Shown here one piece after another: positions 19,486 through 28,890 of a DNA stretch of 64,000 nucleotides. The stretch is from contig JADKEK010000001.1 of NCBI GenBank assembly GCA_016718035.1, positions 620,001 to 684,000 on the forward strand, in the 5' to 3' direction. Below the pieces are notes generated by a model, which worked only from the letters and a program-made list of their open reading frames with translations, was not told where the DNA came from and made no database searches. Each line of letters opens with the position of its first letter. Position 1 is the stretch's first letter. The DNA is from Bacteroidota bacterium (lineage in GTDB: Bacteria; Bacteroidota; Bacteroidia; Chitinophagales; BACL12). A program made the position numbers and the translations under genes.

Positions 19486-19712
19486 CTAATGTGCTGATGT
19501 GGTAATGTGTTGATGTGCTGATTAATGTACCAATGTGCGGATGTACCGATGTACCAATGCGCTGCGCGTCCGCCGAGGCGGAAACAGCCGGGTTCGGAGG
19601 TGGAATATAATTCCATCAAACCCTTACCCACCATAATCTGCCGCAGCAGATTATCATTCACTTCCGAAGACGGAATCCAATTTGCTAATTAGCTAATTGG
19701 CTAATTAGCTAA
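19486..19712. repeat. Intergenic cluster of degenerate tandem repeats and small palindromes
   Basis: Left part (19490-19560): a degenerate run of units resembling AATGTGCTGATGT and ATGTACCGATGTACC. Right part: four compact inverted repeats, TCCGCCGAGGCGGA (19569-19582), TGGAAT/ATTCCA (19601-19615), a 9-bp-arm hairpin with loop CGCA (19633-19654), and TTCCG/CGGAA with loop AAGA (19662-19675). Then tandem copies of AATTAGCT (about 19687-19714) run up to the stop of the next gene. It may serve as a terminator zone between convergent genes. Confidence 0.7.
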
Positions 19713-22700
19713 TTACTTATTCTCCTTCAACCCCTCATAATACTGCATATCCTGCACAAATTGATTTACGGCGTTTTTACCTTCTAAGCTGAAAACCATA
19801 TTTCCTTTTTCAGTTTCAATTACGCGTTTTTTAGGGTCGTAGCTGAATATTTCGGTATTTAAATCTTCTCTTGAAGTAAATAATTTTAATTGATTGCGTT
19901 TGTAGCTGATATATACAAAATCTTCACTTGGTGTTACCAGATAAATGGTGAAATAATCTCCTCCGCTTCGTTTTCCAAATTCGGCATAACATTTAATGTG
20001 TTGATTAAATGCTTTATCTCCAAACCAAACAACTTTTCCATCAGAACCGGTAGTATGGAATGAACGTGAAGTTGGGTCCCAAACCATTTTAATTCCGGAT
20101 AAAAATACAGACACCGGTGAATCTTTTGGTCTGTCGAGATAACCTTTTGAACTTACATCACTCATTAATTTATTGTATGATTTTTCATCCATTAATTCGG
20201 TGATAGCCGCTACAATTTGTGTTTCCACATTATAGTCGAGTGGGGCAGCACCGGCATCGGAATTAGATACCAATAACATTTCTCCAAGTTTATTCATTAA
20301 CTCGCCGGGCAATGGAATTTCGAAGGTGACTGTGGCATCCATTCGATAATTGGCATTGTTTGGTCGTTTAATAATGGTGCCATATGCTTTGGTATCGCAT
20401 AAATCGGTTTTTAATCCCATTTTTAATCGGCCTTCACCATATAAAGCACCGGTTTTATCGTTGTATTTTAAAATAGAACCTTTTGCAGTTGGGTCGTCCA
20501 ATTTTTCTAAATTACCTAAGTAAAAAGTTTGGTCGGTTTCATTGTAATAACCACTTCCTCTTGCCACAAATAATTGCGCATCAGCAATGGATGCTTTTTT
20601 ACTCATGATGCTGGTGTATAATGCAGCTGTATCATTAAAACGGAAAATACCTGCATACACAGAATCGTTGCGTTCAGTAACAGCATCATCTAAATTAAAT
20701 ATCGGATTTTTCGGATCTATATATGAATTAATTCTAAACCAACTTGTCCGAATATTTGCGGTATCTAATACATCTAATTTTACGTAACCCCGATATTTTA
20801 AAAATTGGTCCTGACTATATAATTCAACAGGTCCTTTAAATCGCACCTTATTTTCTAAAACAAAATTGGCAGAATCCTGGACATATCCTTTGGCAAACAT
20901 GTGGTGAGTTGTTACCTCCATAATAGTATCAACTTGCTTTTGAACAGTAATACTTTCAATTGGAATTATTTGTTTGACGTTTTGAGGCGTAATATATTCA
21001 TATTCACCAGTTCCACTCATGGCCAATCGTCCCATAATATTTACTACGCAGTTATTTAGGTTATGATAGAAATTGAGTGTATCACCTTTAATTTTAGCAT
21101 AATACAAGGTTCCCATTTTAGCGCCTTTTTCAATATACACTTTTCCGGAATCGGGAATAACATGGACATCGGCTACTTTAATTAATGGCACGCCTTCTGC
21201 ATTTAATAAATAAGTATTTAAATCGAATTTACCTTCTTTGGCCTGGAATACGAGACTGTCCTGACCACCATTGGTAGAATAAAAATTGGAATATTCTTTT
21301 GTCGATTTAAAATACACTGTCCGTTCATCCATTACCCAATCGAATACGTTCATATCTGTTTTGTATTCGTTATAAGGTAATTCGGTCATGATACTATCGT
21401 AATTGGCTTTAAAGTGCCCAATACGTTCTTTAAAATCAACATCCATATTTACATTATCCAGTTTTAATGCAACTAAATCCGGTGTTACCTGACCAATGGT
21501 AACGCTAGCGGTATCGGATAATGCATTATTGGCTTTGTATTTAAATTGATTGGATTTTAACTTTACCTCACCCCAAAACATGGTGCCATCACCTTCTAAT
21601 CCTTTTGATGTAACAATTGCTGTACCTTTTAAGGTTGCCTGATTTTCGAATAAATCAAATGGTTTTGTACCTTGTTGTACAATCATTTTATCTTCGTAAG
21701 GTAGCCAACGTGTTGTAACACCCGTATTTGAACCAGCCGGAAATTGTACACCACTTTCAGTTTTTGCTACAGTAAAATCCTCCACCTTCGCTAATGTTGA
21801 ATCCGGGAAAAATATAATGTCAGTTGATTGTGATTTAGAAGCCATAAAATCAATCGTTCCAGAACCTCTAAAACCTTGATTGCTGAGGGTTAAATTCCCG
21901 GTATATTTACCTAATTTGCCGTAAGTTGGAAATCCTCCGGCAGGAGTAGTTGTTTTAAAACCTAACGAACGATCTTCCTGTAATTTCAACGCCTCTCGAA
22001 AATCCGGAAATATACCATCAGAAATCATCGTTCCATCAAACTTTACTTTTCGATAATCAAGAGAGTCGGAACTTTCTAATGTAAATGGGTCGAGTTTAAA
22101 ATAAAACTCCTCCTTGTCATATACATTATCAAAAATTGTCGGCTTTTCATAATCAGCAATGGAATAATCGTAGGTTGTGAAAATGCTGTATTCTTTATGA
22201 TGTACTTTACTCGATTTATTATCTGTTTTGTCTATTTGCAATCGCCCGGATGTTACACTGATATTGGTATTTACCGGCAAATATAATGGGTTACCATTAT
22301 CGTCGATTTCAGTTGATTCTACATATAGTATCATAGAGTCAACGGCATTCATTTTGATATTAAATGTGTCGTAACTAAAATAAAAATTTGTCCCTTTAAA
22401 GTCGATATTCCCGGAAACAATTGTACCGTCAAACAACATATCGCGATTCTTTTTAATAGTAAGTTTATCATCTTTCGGATAGATGAGCACGAATTGCGAA
22501 TCACTCAAATAAAACTGACTAATACCATTTACATTTAAATCGTAATTTTTTAAATTTAATAATGCATTTGGCTCTTTGGTTACTGATGGTATGGCAATAA
22601 TATCATAATCTTTTTTACCTGCGGATGCAAACACATAATTAAATGTTTTATCTTTTACATACACCATTTCCTTTTGTTTGTCATAAAAAATAAATCCTTC

Positions 22701-24188
22701 TTCCACCAATTGCAATAACAAACTTTGTACACCGTCAATAGTTAATGTAGGATTTAGTTCTTTTGCTAGAGCTAATGTTGGTATTTCACGGGTTTTATAC
22801 ATTTCGCAATACCTTTTAATTTTCACTAGCGGTTGGTAAGTAGCAACACCACGAACACGTTCAAAAAGTTTAGCGCTAAATAAATCCTGACTTTCGAACC
22901 AACTCATTTTTTGACCGGCACCTTCAATATTTTTGAATTTAATAATCGTATCACTCAACGCCCAACTCAGGTTGTCAACTTTTACATCAATTTTATGATA
23001 GGAACTGTAAAACATTAAACTTGAAAATCCATCATCCTGACGGGTAATTGTCATCGAACCCATTACACCATCATAGCGCAATGAAACATCATGGTGATAG
23101 ATGCTGTCATCTTTACCAACTTTAATAATTACTTCTGCATCTTTGGAATAAATGGACATGGCAGGTTCCACTAAAAAGGTTTTGGACTTCGCAATGACGG
23201 CCTTCTTCGCTTCAAAATTTTTAAATGTCATTTCAGCGGGAATAGAGTCATCGCCACTACCAATAATTTGTCCTCCTTTTAATAAAAATCCACCCTTGTA
23301 ATCTACATTCACCAAAATATCCTTTACCACTAAAGTTTTATCATAAGTTTGAAACTGCGGATAATCACTTTTAACCGGTTCATTATTAGTAATTAACCTG
23401 TCAGTTAATTTCCCCACAAGCGGTTTACTAAACATACCGCCAAAATATAATGTAGCCGTATCAGCAACATATTCGTTCGATTCGGTATTTACTTTGTAAT
23501 TGTTGAGTTTACCGTAAGTGGTTGTGCTATCTAACCCTGCACGAGTCCAGGTAACACTTCCCGATTTACCTACCCATTCTTTTTCCAATGGATAATACAC
23601 ACCTTTAGTGCCATTAATATACATGGTATCACCTTTGGTATAACCATAAATATCGGTGCCATCAAAATGCACTTCCGGTATTTCTCCGTTTAATTTGAAT
23701 TGATATTCAAACGAGCTGTAGCACCATGTTCTAGTTGGTGTATCGTTTAATGCATTTTTTTCGAAAAAGGCTGCTGAAAAATCGAGGAAACGATTAAACG
23801 TGACATAACTTCCTTTTTTCGAATTATCTAAAATGTTATTGGTAATCAACATCCATTCTTCATAGCGGTCCATTATCTGATTACTTTTTGTAAATGAAAC
23901 CGTGGCATCAAGCACCGCCACAAACTGAGGTGTAGGTTTCATTTTGCGGTCGAGCATTTTATTGCAGAGCTCGGTTACCAATCGCAATTGGTCAGATGTG
24001 ATATTACCTGCTTCCACTTCTTTAGCGAAACGGTTGTAACTGTCTTTGGTAATTTCCGTGTTCACGGTTTTCATAAAATCGTCCAATTCTTTTAAAAACT
24101 GGTCTTGTTCGTATGAAAACTGCTTTAATTGACCAAAAGCAGTGCTTATTCCAAAAAGAAACAGGATAATACCGAAAAGTTTTTTCAT
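19713..24188 (-). CDS. Very large exported protein of unknown function (1491 aa)
   Basis: A 1491-residue protein with a Sec signal peptide (MKKLFGIILFLFGISTAFGQ) and no transmembrane segment or T9SS C-terminal domain. After a helical N-terminal region (about 20-150), most of the chain is a long series of short beta-strand units with polar turns, such as YGYTKGDTMYINGTKGVYYP and FKGTNFYFSYDTFNIKMN. This reads like an extended repetitive beta fold, somewhat like LptA/OstA-type or translocation-associated periplasmic proteins, but I cannot assign a family. A helical insert sits near 460-520. The isolated position, divergent from no obvious partner, gives no clue. Confidence 0.75.
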   Translation of the reverse strand: MKKLFGIILFLFGISTAFGQLKQFSYEQDQFLKELDDFMKTVNTEITKDSYNRFAKEVEAGNITSDQLRLVTELCNKMLDRKMKPTPQFVAVLDATVSFTKSNQIMDRYEEWMLITNNILDNSKKGSYVTFNRFLDFSAAFFEKNALNDTPTRTWCYSSFEYQFKLNGEIPEVHFDGTDIYGYTKGDTMYINGTKGVYYPLEKEWVGKSGSVTWTRAGLDSTTTYGKLNNYKVNTESNEYVADTATLYFGGMFSKPLVGKLTDRLITNNEPVKSDYPQFQTYDKTLVVKDILVNVDYKGGFLLKGGQIIGSGDDSIPAEMTFKNFEAKKAVIAKSKTFLVEPAMSIYSKDAEVIIKVGKDDSIYHHDVSLRYDGVMGSMTITRQDDGFSSLMFYSSYHKIDVKVDNLSWALSDTIIKFKNIEGAGQKMSWFESQDLFSAKLFERVRGVATYQPLVKIKRYCEMYKTREIPTLALAKELNPTLTIDGVQSLLLQLVEEGFIFYDKQKEMVYVKDKTFNYVFASAGKKDYDIIAIPSVTKEPNALLNLKNYDLNVNGISQFYLSDSQFVLIYPKDDKLTIKKNRDMLFDGTIVSGNIDFKGTNFYFSYDTFNIKMNAVDSMILYVESTEIDDNGNPLYLPVNTNISVTSGRLQIDKTDNKSSKVHHKEYSIFTTYDYSIADYEKPTIFDNVYDKEEFYFKLDPFTLESSDSLDYRKVKFDGTMISDGIFPDFREALKLQEDRSLGFKTTTPAGGFPTYGKLGKYTGNLTLSNQGFRGSGTIDFMASKSQSTDIIFFPDSTLAKVEDFTVAKTESGVQFPAGSNTGVTTRWLPYEDKMIVQQGTKPFDLFENQATLKGTAIVTSKGLEGDGTMFWGEVKLKSNQFKYKANNALSDTASVTIGQVTPDLVALKLDNVNMDVDFKERIGHFKANYDSIMTELPYNEYKTDMNVFDWVMDERTVYFKSTKEYSNFYSTNGGQDSLVFQAKEGKFDLNTYLLNAEGVPLIKVADVHVIPDSGKVYIEKGAKMGTLYYAKIKGDTLNFYHNLNNCVVNIMGRLAMSGTGEYEYITPQNVKQIIPIESITVQKQVDTIMEVTTHHMFAKGYVQDSANFVLENKVRFKGPVELYSQDQFLKYRGYVKLDVLDTANIRTSWFRINSYIDPKNPIFNLDDAVTERNDSVYAGIFRFNDTAALYTSIMSKKASIADAQLFVARGSGYYNETDQTFYLGNLEKLDDPTAKGSILKYNDKTGALYGEGRLKMGLKTDLCDTKAYGTIIKRPNNANYRMDATVTFEIPLPGELMNKLGEMLLVSNSDAGAAPLDYNVETQIVAAITELMDEKSYNKLMSDVSSKGYLDRPKDSPVSVFLSGIKMVWDPTSRSFHTTGSDGKVVWFGDKAFNQHIKCYAEFGKRSGGDYFTIYLVTPSEDFVYISYKRNQLKLFTSREDLNTEIFSYDPKKRVIETEKGNMVFSLEGKNAVNQFVQDMQYYEGLKENK

Positions 24189-24295
24189 GCCGTTAAGTTA
24201 AAATATCTATTGTAATTGGGCCTTATGTTAAAACGGAAATAACGTGGAGAAATTATAGTGTTAACACTTATTAAACAATGTAGTGCCCGATTTGC

Positions 24296-25129
24296 CTACA
24301 CATTTTGGAAAACCGCACATAACCAGTCGTTTTTAGTGCGTGTGGATATTAGTTGGAAGAAGTAATTGGACGCTTCTTTTTCTACATCCTGTATGTCGTT
24401 TTGTAAGATGCCGCTGATTATCAAAATTCCACCCGGTTGAATGGACCTGAAAAACTGCTGAATATTGCCTAAAACAATATGTTTATTGATATTGGCGAGA
24501 ATAATGTCAAACTGTTTGCCTTCCATCAGGCTGAAATCCCCCAATTCAACATCAATCTGGTCGTAAATGCCATTTAACGCTATGTTATCCAATGCGTTGC
24601 GATAAGCCCATTCTTCTATGTCTATGGCTAAAACATGTTGTGCGCCTTTCTTAACCGCCAATACAGATAAAATCCCTGTGCCACATCCGGCATCACAAAC
24701 CGTTTTTTTATTAAAATTTAACCCCAGCATTTCTTCCATCATCAAATAAGTACTTTCATGATGACCGGTCCCGAAACTCATTCTTGGCTCGATTAAAATA
24801 TCATAAGCCATTTCTGTACGCGCAGGGTGAAATGGAGCACGAATTAAACAGGTATTTGCAACTACAATGGGTTGAAAACTTTTTTCCCATTCTTCATTCC
24901 AATTGCGTTGTTCAAATTGACTTTGCGACCAGGTGAAAACAAATCGTTGTTGTAATTCGGCTAAATAATTAGCAATAGTTGTTTCATTTCCTGCTTTTTC
25001 AGGAATATATGCACTTAAAGTATTGTCGTTTTGATCAAATGTATCGAAACCTTCTTCAGCCAATAATGCCATTAAAATTTCAGCAGTCTGGTCGTCGGCA
25101 GTAATTAATTTATATTCGAGATATTGCAT
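24296..25129 (-). CDS. prmA: Ribosomal protein L11 methyltransferase
   Basis: A 277-residue class I methyltransferase when started at the ATG at 25129, one base after the tpiA stop. The SAM-binding motif VCDAGCGTGILSVLAVKKGA and the following acidic strand VLAIDIEEWA are clear. ILANINKHIVL carries the Asn-containing active-site segment of PrmA, and RMSFGTGHHEST just before the SAM motif is a PrmA signature. The N-terminal about 90 residues form the L11-recognition domain. It trimethylates lysines and the N terminus of ribosomal protein L11. It appears coupled to tpiA. Confidence 0.88.
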   Translation of the reverse strand: MQYLEYKLITADDQTAEILMALLAEEGFDTFDQNDNTLSAYIPEKAGNETTIANYLAELQQRFVFTWSQSQFEQRNWNEEWEKSFQPIVVANTCLIRAPFHPARTEMAYDILIEPRMSFGTGHHESTYLMMEEMLGLNFNKKTVCDAGCGTGILSVLAVKKGAQHVLAIDIEEWAYRNALDNIALNGIYDQIDVELGDFSLMEGKQFDIILANINKHIVLGNIQQFFRSIQPGGILIISGILQNDIQDVEKEASNYFFQLISTRTKNDWLCAVFQNV

Positions 25130-25130
25130 G

Positions 25131-25892
25131 TTAAATTGCGCTTTCAATTATTGCAATAAAATCAGCTGCAACTAAACTGGCACCACCAATTAGTCCGCCA
25201 TCAATATCCGGCTGTGAAAATAATTCTGATGCATTATTTGGTTTCACACTTCCTCCGTATAAAATACGAATAGTATCAGCAATAGATGCACCGTATTTTT
25301 GTGCAAGGATGGAACGAATAAATGCATGCATTTCCTGCGCTTGTTCAGCACTTGCAGTCACTCCCGTGCCAATTGCCCAAACAGGTTCATAAGCAATTAC
25401 AATTTGTTGCACTTGTTCTGCAGAACAATTTGCTAATGCAGTGGTAATTTGTTGTTCAACTATTACAAAATGATTATTGCTATTGCGCTCTTGTAATGTT
25501 TCACCACAACAATAAACAGGTGTGATAGATTGTGATAAGGCAGCGTGAATTTTTGCACCGATTAAAACATCGTCTTCATGATGATATTGTCTGCGTTCAC
25601 TATGTCCAACCAAAGTAAATTTAGCCATTACACTTTGTAACATCATCGCAGATATTTCACCGGTGTAAGCACCTTGTTGATGTTTGCTGATATCCTGTGC
25701 GCCAAACTGAATTTCTGATCCGGAAAATTGACTGGTTAATGTCGGTAAATACAGCGCCGGTGGGGCTATCCAGACTTCAGCAGACGCTAAATTTTGGAGT
25801 AATTTATTGTTTATTTCAGCAACTAAAAGTTCTGCTTCAGATAATGTTTTAAACATTTTCCAATTCCCTGCAATTATCTTTTTTCTCGACAT
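25131..25892 (-). CDS. tpiA: Triose-phosphate isomerase
   Basis: A 253-residue TIM-barrel enzyme of standard length. The substrate-binding lysine is Lys12 in AGNWKMFKT, the electrophile is His97 in VGHSERR, and the catalytic base is Glu169 in AYEPVWAIGTG; the phosphate-binding loop is LYGGSVKPNN. It interconverts dihydroxyacetone phosphate and glyceraldehyde-3-phosphate in glycolysis and gluconeogenesis. It sits between the GlmU-like gene (43 bp upstream) and prmA (1 bp downstream), so all three may be one transcript. Confidence 0.95.
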   Translation of the reverse strand: MSRKKIIAGNWKMFKTLSEAELLVAEINNKLLQNLASAEVWIAPPALYLPTLTSQFSGSEIQFGAQDISKHQQGAYTGEISAMMLQSVMAKFTLVGHSERRQYHHEDDVLIGAKIHAALSQSITPVYCCGETLQERNSNNHFVIVEQQITTALANCSAEQVQQIVIAYEPVWAIGTGVTASAEQAQEMHAFIRSILAQKYGASIADTIRILYGGSVKPNNASELFSQPDIDGGLIGGASLVAADFIAIIESAI

Positions 25893-25935
25893 ATCTTGAA
25901 TTTTAATTTAAGTTGATGAAAGTTGTTATCAATTA

Positions 25936-27144
25936 TTATTTATGTAAAAATATTAACTGACCTTTTCTATATTTTTCACTCAATTCGTAAATGGTTGTTA
26001 GTATTTTTTTATCTGCTTCCGATAAAGTCATGGTGCGTCGAGCCATTACATCTTTAGCAACAACCATGGCATCACTTAATTTATAAGTGACAAATCCGGC
26101 AGCGCCACCCCAACTAAATGAAGGAATAAAATTTCTTGGAAATCCATCTCCAAAAATATTGGCATTTACACCAACTACAGTACCTGTATTAAACATGGTA
26201 TTAATCCCACATTTACTGTGATCGCCCATTATTAATCCGCAGAATTGTAATCCGGTTGGAATAAATTTTTGTGTTTGATAATCCCAGATTTTTACTTCTG
26301 CATAATTGTTTTTCAAATTCGAACTATTGGTGTCAGCACCTAAATTGCACCATTCGCCAATTACACTATTGCCTAAAAATCCGTCGTGGCCTTTATTGCT
26401 ATACGATTGGAAAATAACATTATTTACTTCACCACCTACTTTACAGTGCGGACCAACTGTAGTTGCGCCATATATTTTCGCTCCCATTTTTATGGTGCTA
26501 TGTTTACCCAATGCAAAAGGACCGCGAATTAAACTGCCTTCCATAATTTCTGCATCGTTGCTGATATAAACAGGGCCGGCATTAGTATTAATGGTAGCTG
26601 CTTCAACTTTAGCACCCGGTTCAACAAAAATGTTATTGCCGATTATAGTGTTATTAGCGGTAATATCCTGCGATTTCCGTCCTTTGGTTAATCGTTCAAA
26701 GTCCTGACGCAAAACAGTATCGTTATGTTGAAATAAATGCCAAGGTCGGGTAATAATAATGAGTTCATGCGGATATTCCACTTGCGTTAGCGTAGCTGCG
26801 CGTTCACACAAGGTCATACCTGAAAAGTAATGATCCTGCGAGCGGGTGGCTATTATCTCGCCATTTTGAACCAATACTTCATCATTTTGGAGATTGGAAA
26901 CTGCAGCAATCAATTTTGTTGTTGGAATAACTCCACCATAGATGTAATAATTGTCTGTCGCATAACCAACAGGGAATTTTCCGTTCAGATAAGGTTCCGG
27001 CAGCCAGGCATAGTTTCCGGGTAAAGCCGATTCCCATTTTTCGCGAATAGTGTCAATGCCTATGCGTAAATCAGCAACAGGTCGGGTAAATGTAAGCGGC
27101 AATAATTGTTGCCAGCGTTTGTCGTCGAATAATATAATTTGCAT
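25936..27144 (-). CDS. GlmU-like sugar nucleotidyltransferase/acyltransferase family protein
   Basis: A 402-residue protein of the GlmU-family group found in Bacteroidota. The N terminus (IILFDDKRWQQLLPLTFTRP, RIGIDTIREKW) is the degenerate nucleotidyltransferase-like domain. From about residue 165, hexapeptide-type repeats (TIIGNNIFVEPGAKVEAATI, GPFALGKHSTIKMGAKIYGA) form a left-handed beta-helix as in acetyltransferases. Whether it is active on sugar nucleotides is unclear, since the canonical pyrophosphorylase loop of GlmU is not evident. It lies just after the rpmE2 terminator and before tpiA. Confidence 0.8.
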   Translation of the reverse strand: MQIILFDDKRWQQLLPLTFTRPVADLRIGIDTIREKWESALPGNYAWLPEPYLNGKFPVGYATDNYYIYGGVIPTTKLIAAVSNLQNDEVLVQNGEIIATRSQDHYFSGMTLCERAATLTQVEYPHELIIITRPWHLFQHNDTVLRQDFERLTKGRKSQDITANNTIIGNNIFVEPGAKVEAATINTNAGPVYISNDAEIMEGSLIRGPFALGKHSTIKMGAKIYGATTVGPHCKVGGEVNNVIFQSYSNKGHDGFLGNSVIGEWCNLGADTNSSNLKNNYAEVKIWDYQTQKFIPTGLQFCGLIMGDHSKCGINTMFNTGTVVGVNANIFGDGFPRNFIPSFSWGGAAGFVTYKLSDAMVVAKDVMARRTMTLSEADKKILTTIYELSEKYRKGQLIFLHK

Positions 27145-27163
27145 CCAGGCACAAATTTAAATG

Positions 27164-27199
27164 AAAAACCCCTTTGATGATATTAACACCAAAGGGGTT
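27164..27199 (-). terminator. Rho-independent terminator after rpmE2
   Basis: Read on the minus strand, AACCCCTTTG pairs perfectly with CAAAGGGGTT (10-bp arms at 27190-27199 and 27167-27176) and is followed by TTT. It lies between rpmE2 and the GlmU-like gene, separating their transcription. Confidence 0.88.
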
Positions 27200-27219
27200 G
27201 TATGAATTTATTATGAAAA

Positions 27220-27468
27220 TTACTTTTTTGAATAACGTTTGTTGAATTTTTCGATACGACCTGCTGTATCCAATACTTTCATTTTACCAGTAAAGAAGGG
27301 GTGACTAACATTAGAAACCTCTAATTTGATGAGAGGATAATCTTTCCCATCTTCCCAAGTCATAGTTTCTTTAGTGTTGGCAGTTGATTTGCCTAACCAA
27401 GCTATATCAGCACTGAAGTCCTTAAAAATAACTTCTCTGTAATTATCCGGATGAATATCTTTTTTCAT
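27220..27468 (-). CDS. rpmE2: 50S ribosomal protein L31, type B
   Basis: An 82-residue ribosomal protein. MKKDIHPDNYREVIFKD, the central HPFFTGKMKVLDTAGRIEKF and the basic C terminus identify L31. The CxxC zinc-binding pair of type A L31 is absent, so it is the zinc-independent (type B) form. It is monocistronic, with a strong terminator 20 bp downstream, and its start is divergent from the YkuK-type gene. Confidence 0.93.
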   Translation of the reverse strand: MKKDIHPDNYREVIFKDFSADIAWLGKSTANTKETMTWEDGKDYPLIKLEVSNVSHPFFTGKMKVLDTAGRIEKFNKRYSKK

Positions 27469-27569
27469 TGTTCTATTAATTGAAGGTGCAAAATTAGTAA
27501 TTTCTTAAAGAAGTTGGTAATATTTTCTAATATTTTCGTATTAATATTGTAGAGTAAACTGAACAATCT

Positions 27570-28040
27570 ATGAAATGGCGCAAATTTAACGGTGTTGAAA
27601 TAACGCGTCCTATTGAAGATGAGGTGCGTGAAACCATCGAAAAAGAGGCAGCTGCAGGCAATAAACTGAAGGTTTGTATTGGCTCGGACTCGCAAGTATA
27701 TGGTAAAACGATTGAATTTGGGACGGTAATTGTGTTCCTCAGAGAGGGCAGGGGCGGTTTTATGCTCATTGCCAACGAGTCGAGCACACAACGTATGTCG
27801 TTGAAAGAGAGGTTGTTATATGAAGTTTCTCGCTCTATTGAAATCGCTTATGCCTTGTGTAATTTATTGGATGAGTATGGGGTAGACCTGGAAGTGCATG
27901 CAGATATTAACACAAACCCGAATTTTCAAAGTAATACGGCACTGCAGGAAGCCATGGGCTATATTTTGAGCATGGGCTTCGTTTTCCGCGCCAAACCCGA
28001 CTCCTTTGCATCCTCAAGCTGCGCGAATAAGGTCGTTTAG
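27570..28040 (+). CDS. YkuK/DUF458 family RNase H-like protein
   Basis: A 156-residue protein with the RNase H-like pattern of DUF458: GSDSQVYGKTIEFGTVIVF gives the first acidic strand, RLLYEVSRSIEIAYAL the helix, and LEVHADINTNPNFQSN the second acidic strand; AKPDSFASSSCANK ends the fold. Bacillus YkuK is the namesake; no reaction is established. Full length for the family. The start is divergent from rpmE2, and a long non-coding repeat field follows directly. Confidence 0.8.
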   Translation: MKWRKFNGVEITRPIEDEVRETIEKEAAAGNKLKVCIGSDSQVYGKTIEFGTVIVFLREGRGGFMLIANESSTQRMSLKERLLYEVSRSIEIAYALCNLLDEYGVDLEVHADINTNPNFQSNTALQEAMGYILSMGFVFRAKPDSFASSSCANKVV

Positions 28041-28890
28041 GGTATTAAATCGACGTGTTTCTCGCTAAGGCCCAAAGGGAAGGGTTTATAGGATGTGCTA
28101 GGTTCAGATATTAAACCAATTCAAGCGGCATAAGGTAGAACTGGTTTATAGGCTCCGCACCTCCGCGTGAACCATAAACACCCTAAATTCACGAGATGTT
28201 TCTCGCAAAGGCGCGAAGAAAAGTTTCTGTATTATGTGTTTGGTCTACATAAAAAACCAATTCAAGCGGCATAAGGTACCTTTTGTTTAAATGTTTCCTG
28301 CGCCTCCGGGCGAACCATACACCTTACATTCGCGAAATGTTTCTCGCAAAGGCGCGAAGGGAAGGGTTTATAGGGTGTGCTTTGTTTAAATGAAAAACCA
28401 ATTCAAGCGGCATAAGGTACTATTGGATTAATTTTTTTCCGCGGCTCCGCGTAAACCATACAACATACATTCACGATTTGTTTCTCGCGGAGAATGGAGT
28501 TAGCGGAGAAATCGGAGAATAAACTGGTTTACCAGCTTTGCGCGCTTGAAAACAATCCATATCCCACATAATACATTCACTTACCTTGGCGCCTTTGCGA
28601 GAAACAAACACATTAACCCATTGGTTTCCCAGCTCCGCGCCCTCAAAAACAACCCACATCGCACGTCATCCAATCAAACAAACTCCGCCGCTCCGCGTGA
28701 ACCAACACATCATACAATTGGTTTAACAGCTTTGCGCGCTTGAAAACATATCACATCGCACACCATGCATTCACATACCTTCGCGCCTTTGCGAGAAACA
28801 AACACATTATCTATTGGTTTAAAAGCTCCGCGCTCTCAAAAAAAACACATCATACAATCCAAAATCCCCGCGGCTCCGCGTGAACTAATG
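28041..28890. repeat. Non-coding repeat field: about 140-bp direct array plus inverted copies
   Basis: Three imperfect units with a period of about 140 bp start near 28058, 28199 and 28339; each holds a TTTCTCGCaAAGGCGCGAAG element, then CCAATTCAAGCGGCATAAGG (near 28116, 28256, 28397), then a CTCCGCGTGAACCAT-like element. A truncated fourth begins near 28480. From about 28570 the same elements appear in inverted orientation (GCGCCTTTGCGAGAAAC at 28587 and 28783, with CTCCGCG elements). Small ORFs here are by-products. The field ends 1 bp from engB. No RNA gene or transposase is evident. Confidence 0.8.

Noticed and set aside
27465..27791. Minus-strand frames of 86 and 108 codons antisense to the YkuK-type gene
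   Set aside because: They overlap a well-supported plus-strand gene and have no protein-like features.
28041..28890. CRISPR array
   Set aside because: Units are imperfect, about 140 bp long and partly inverted; there are no short identical repeats with unique spacers and no cas genes.
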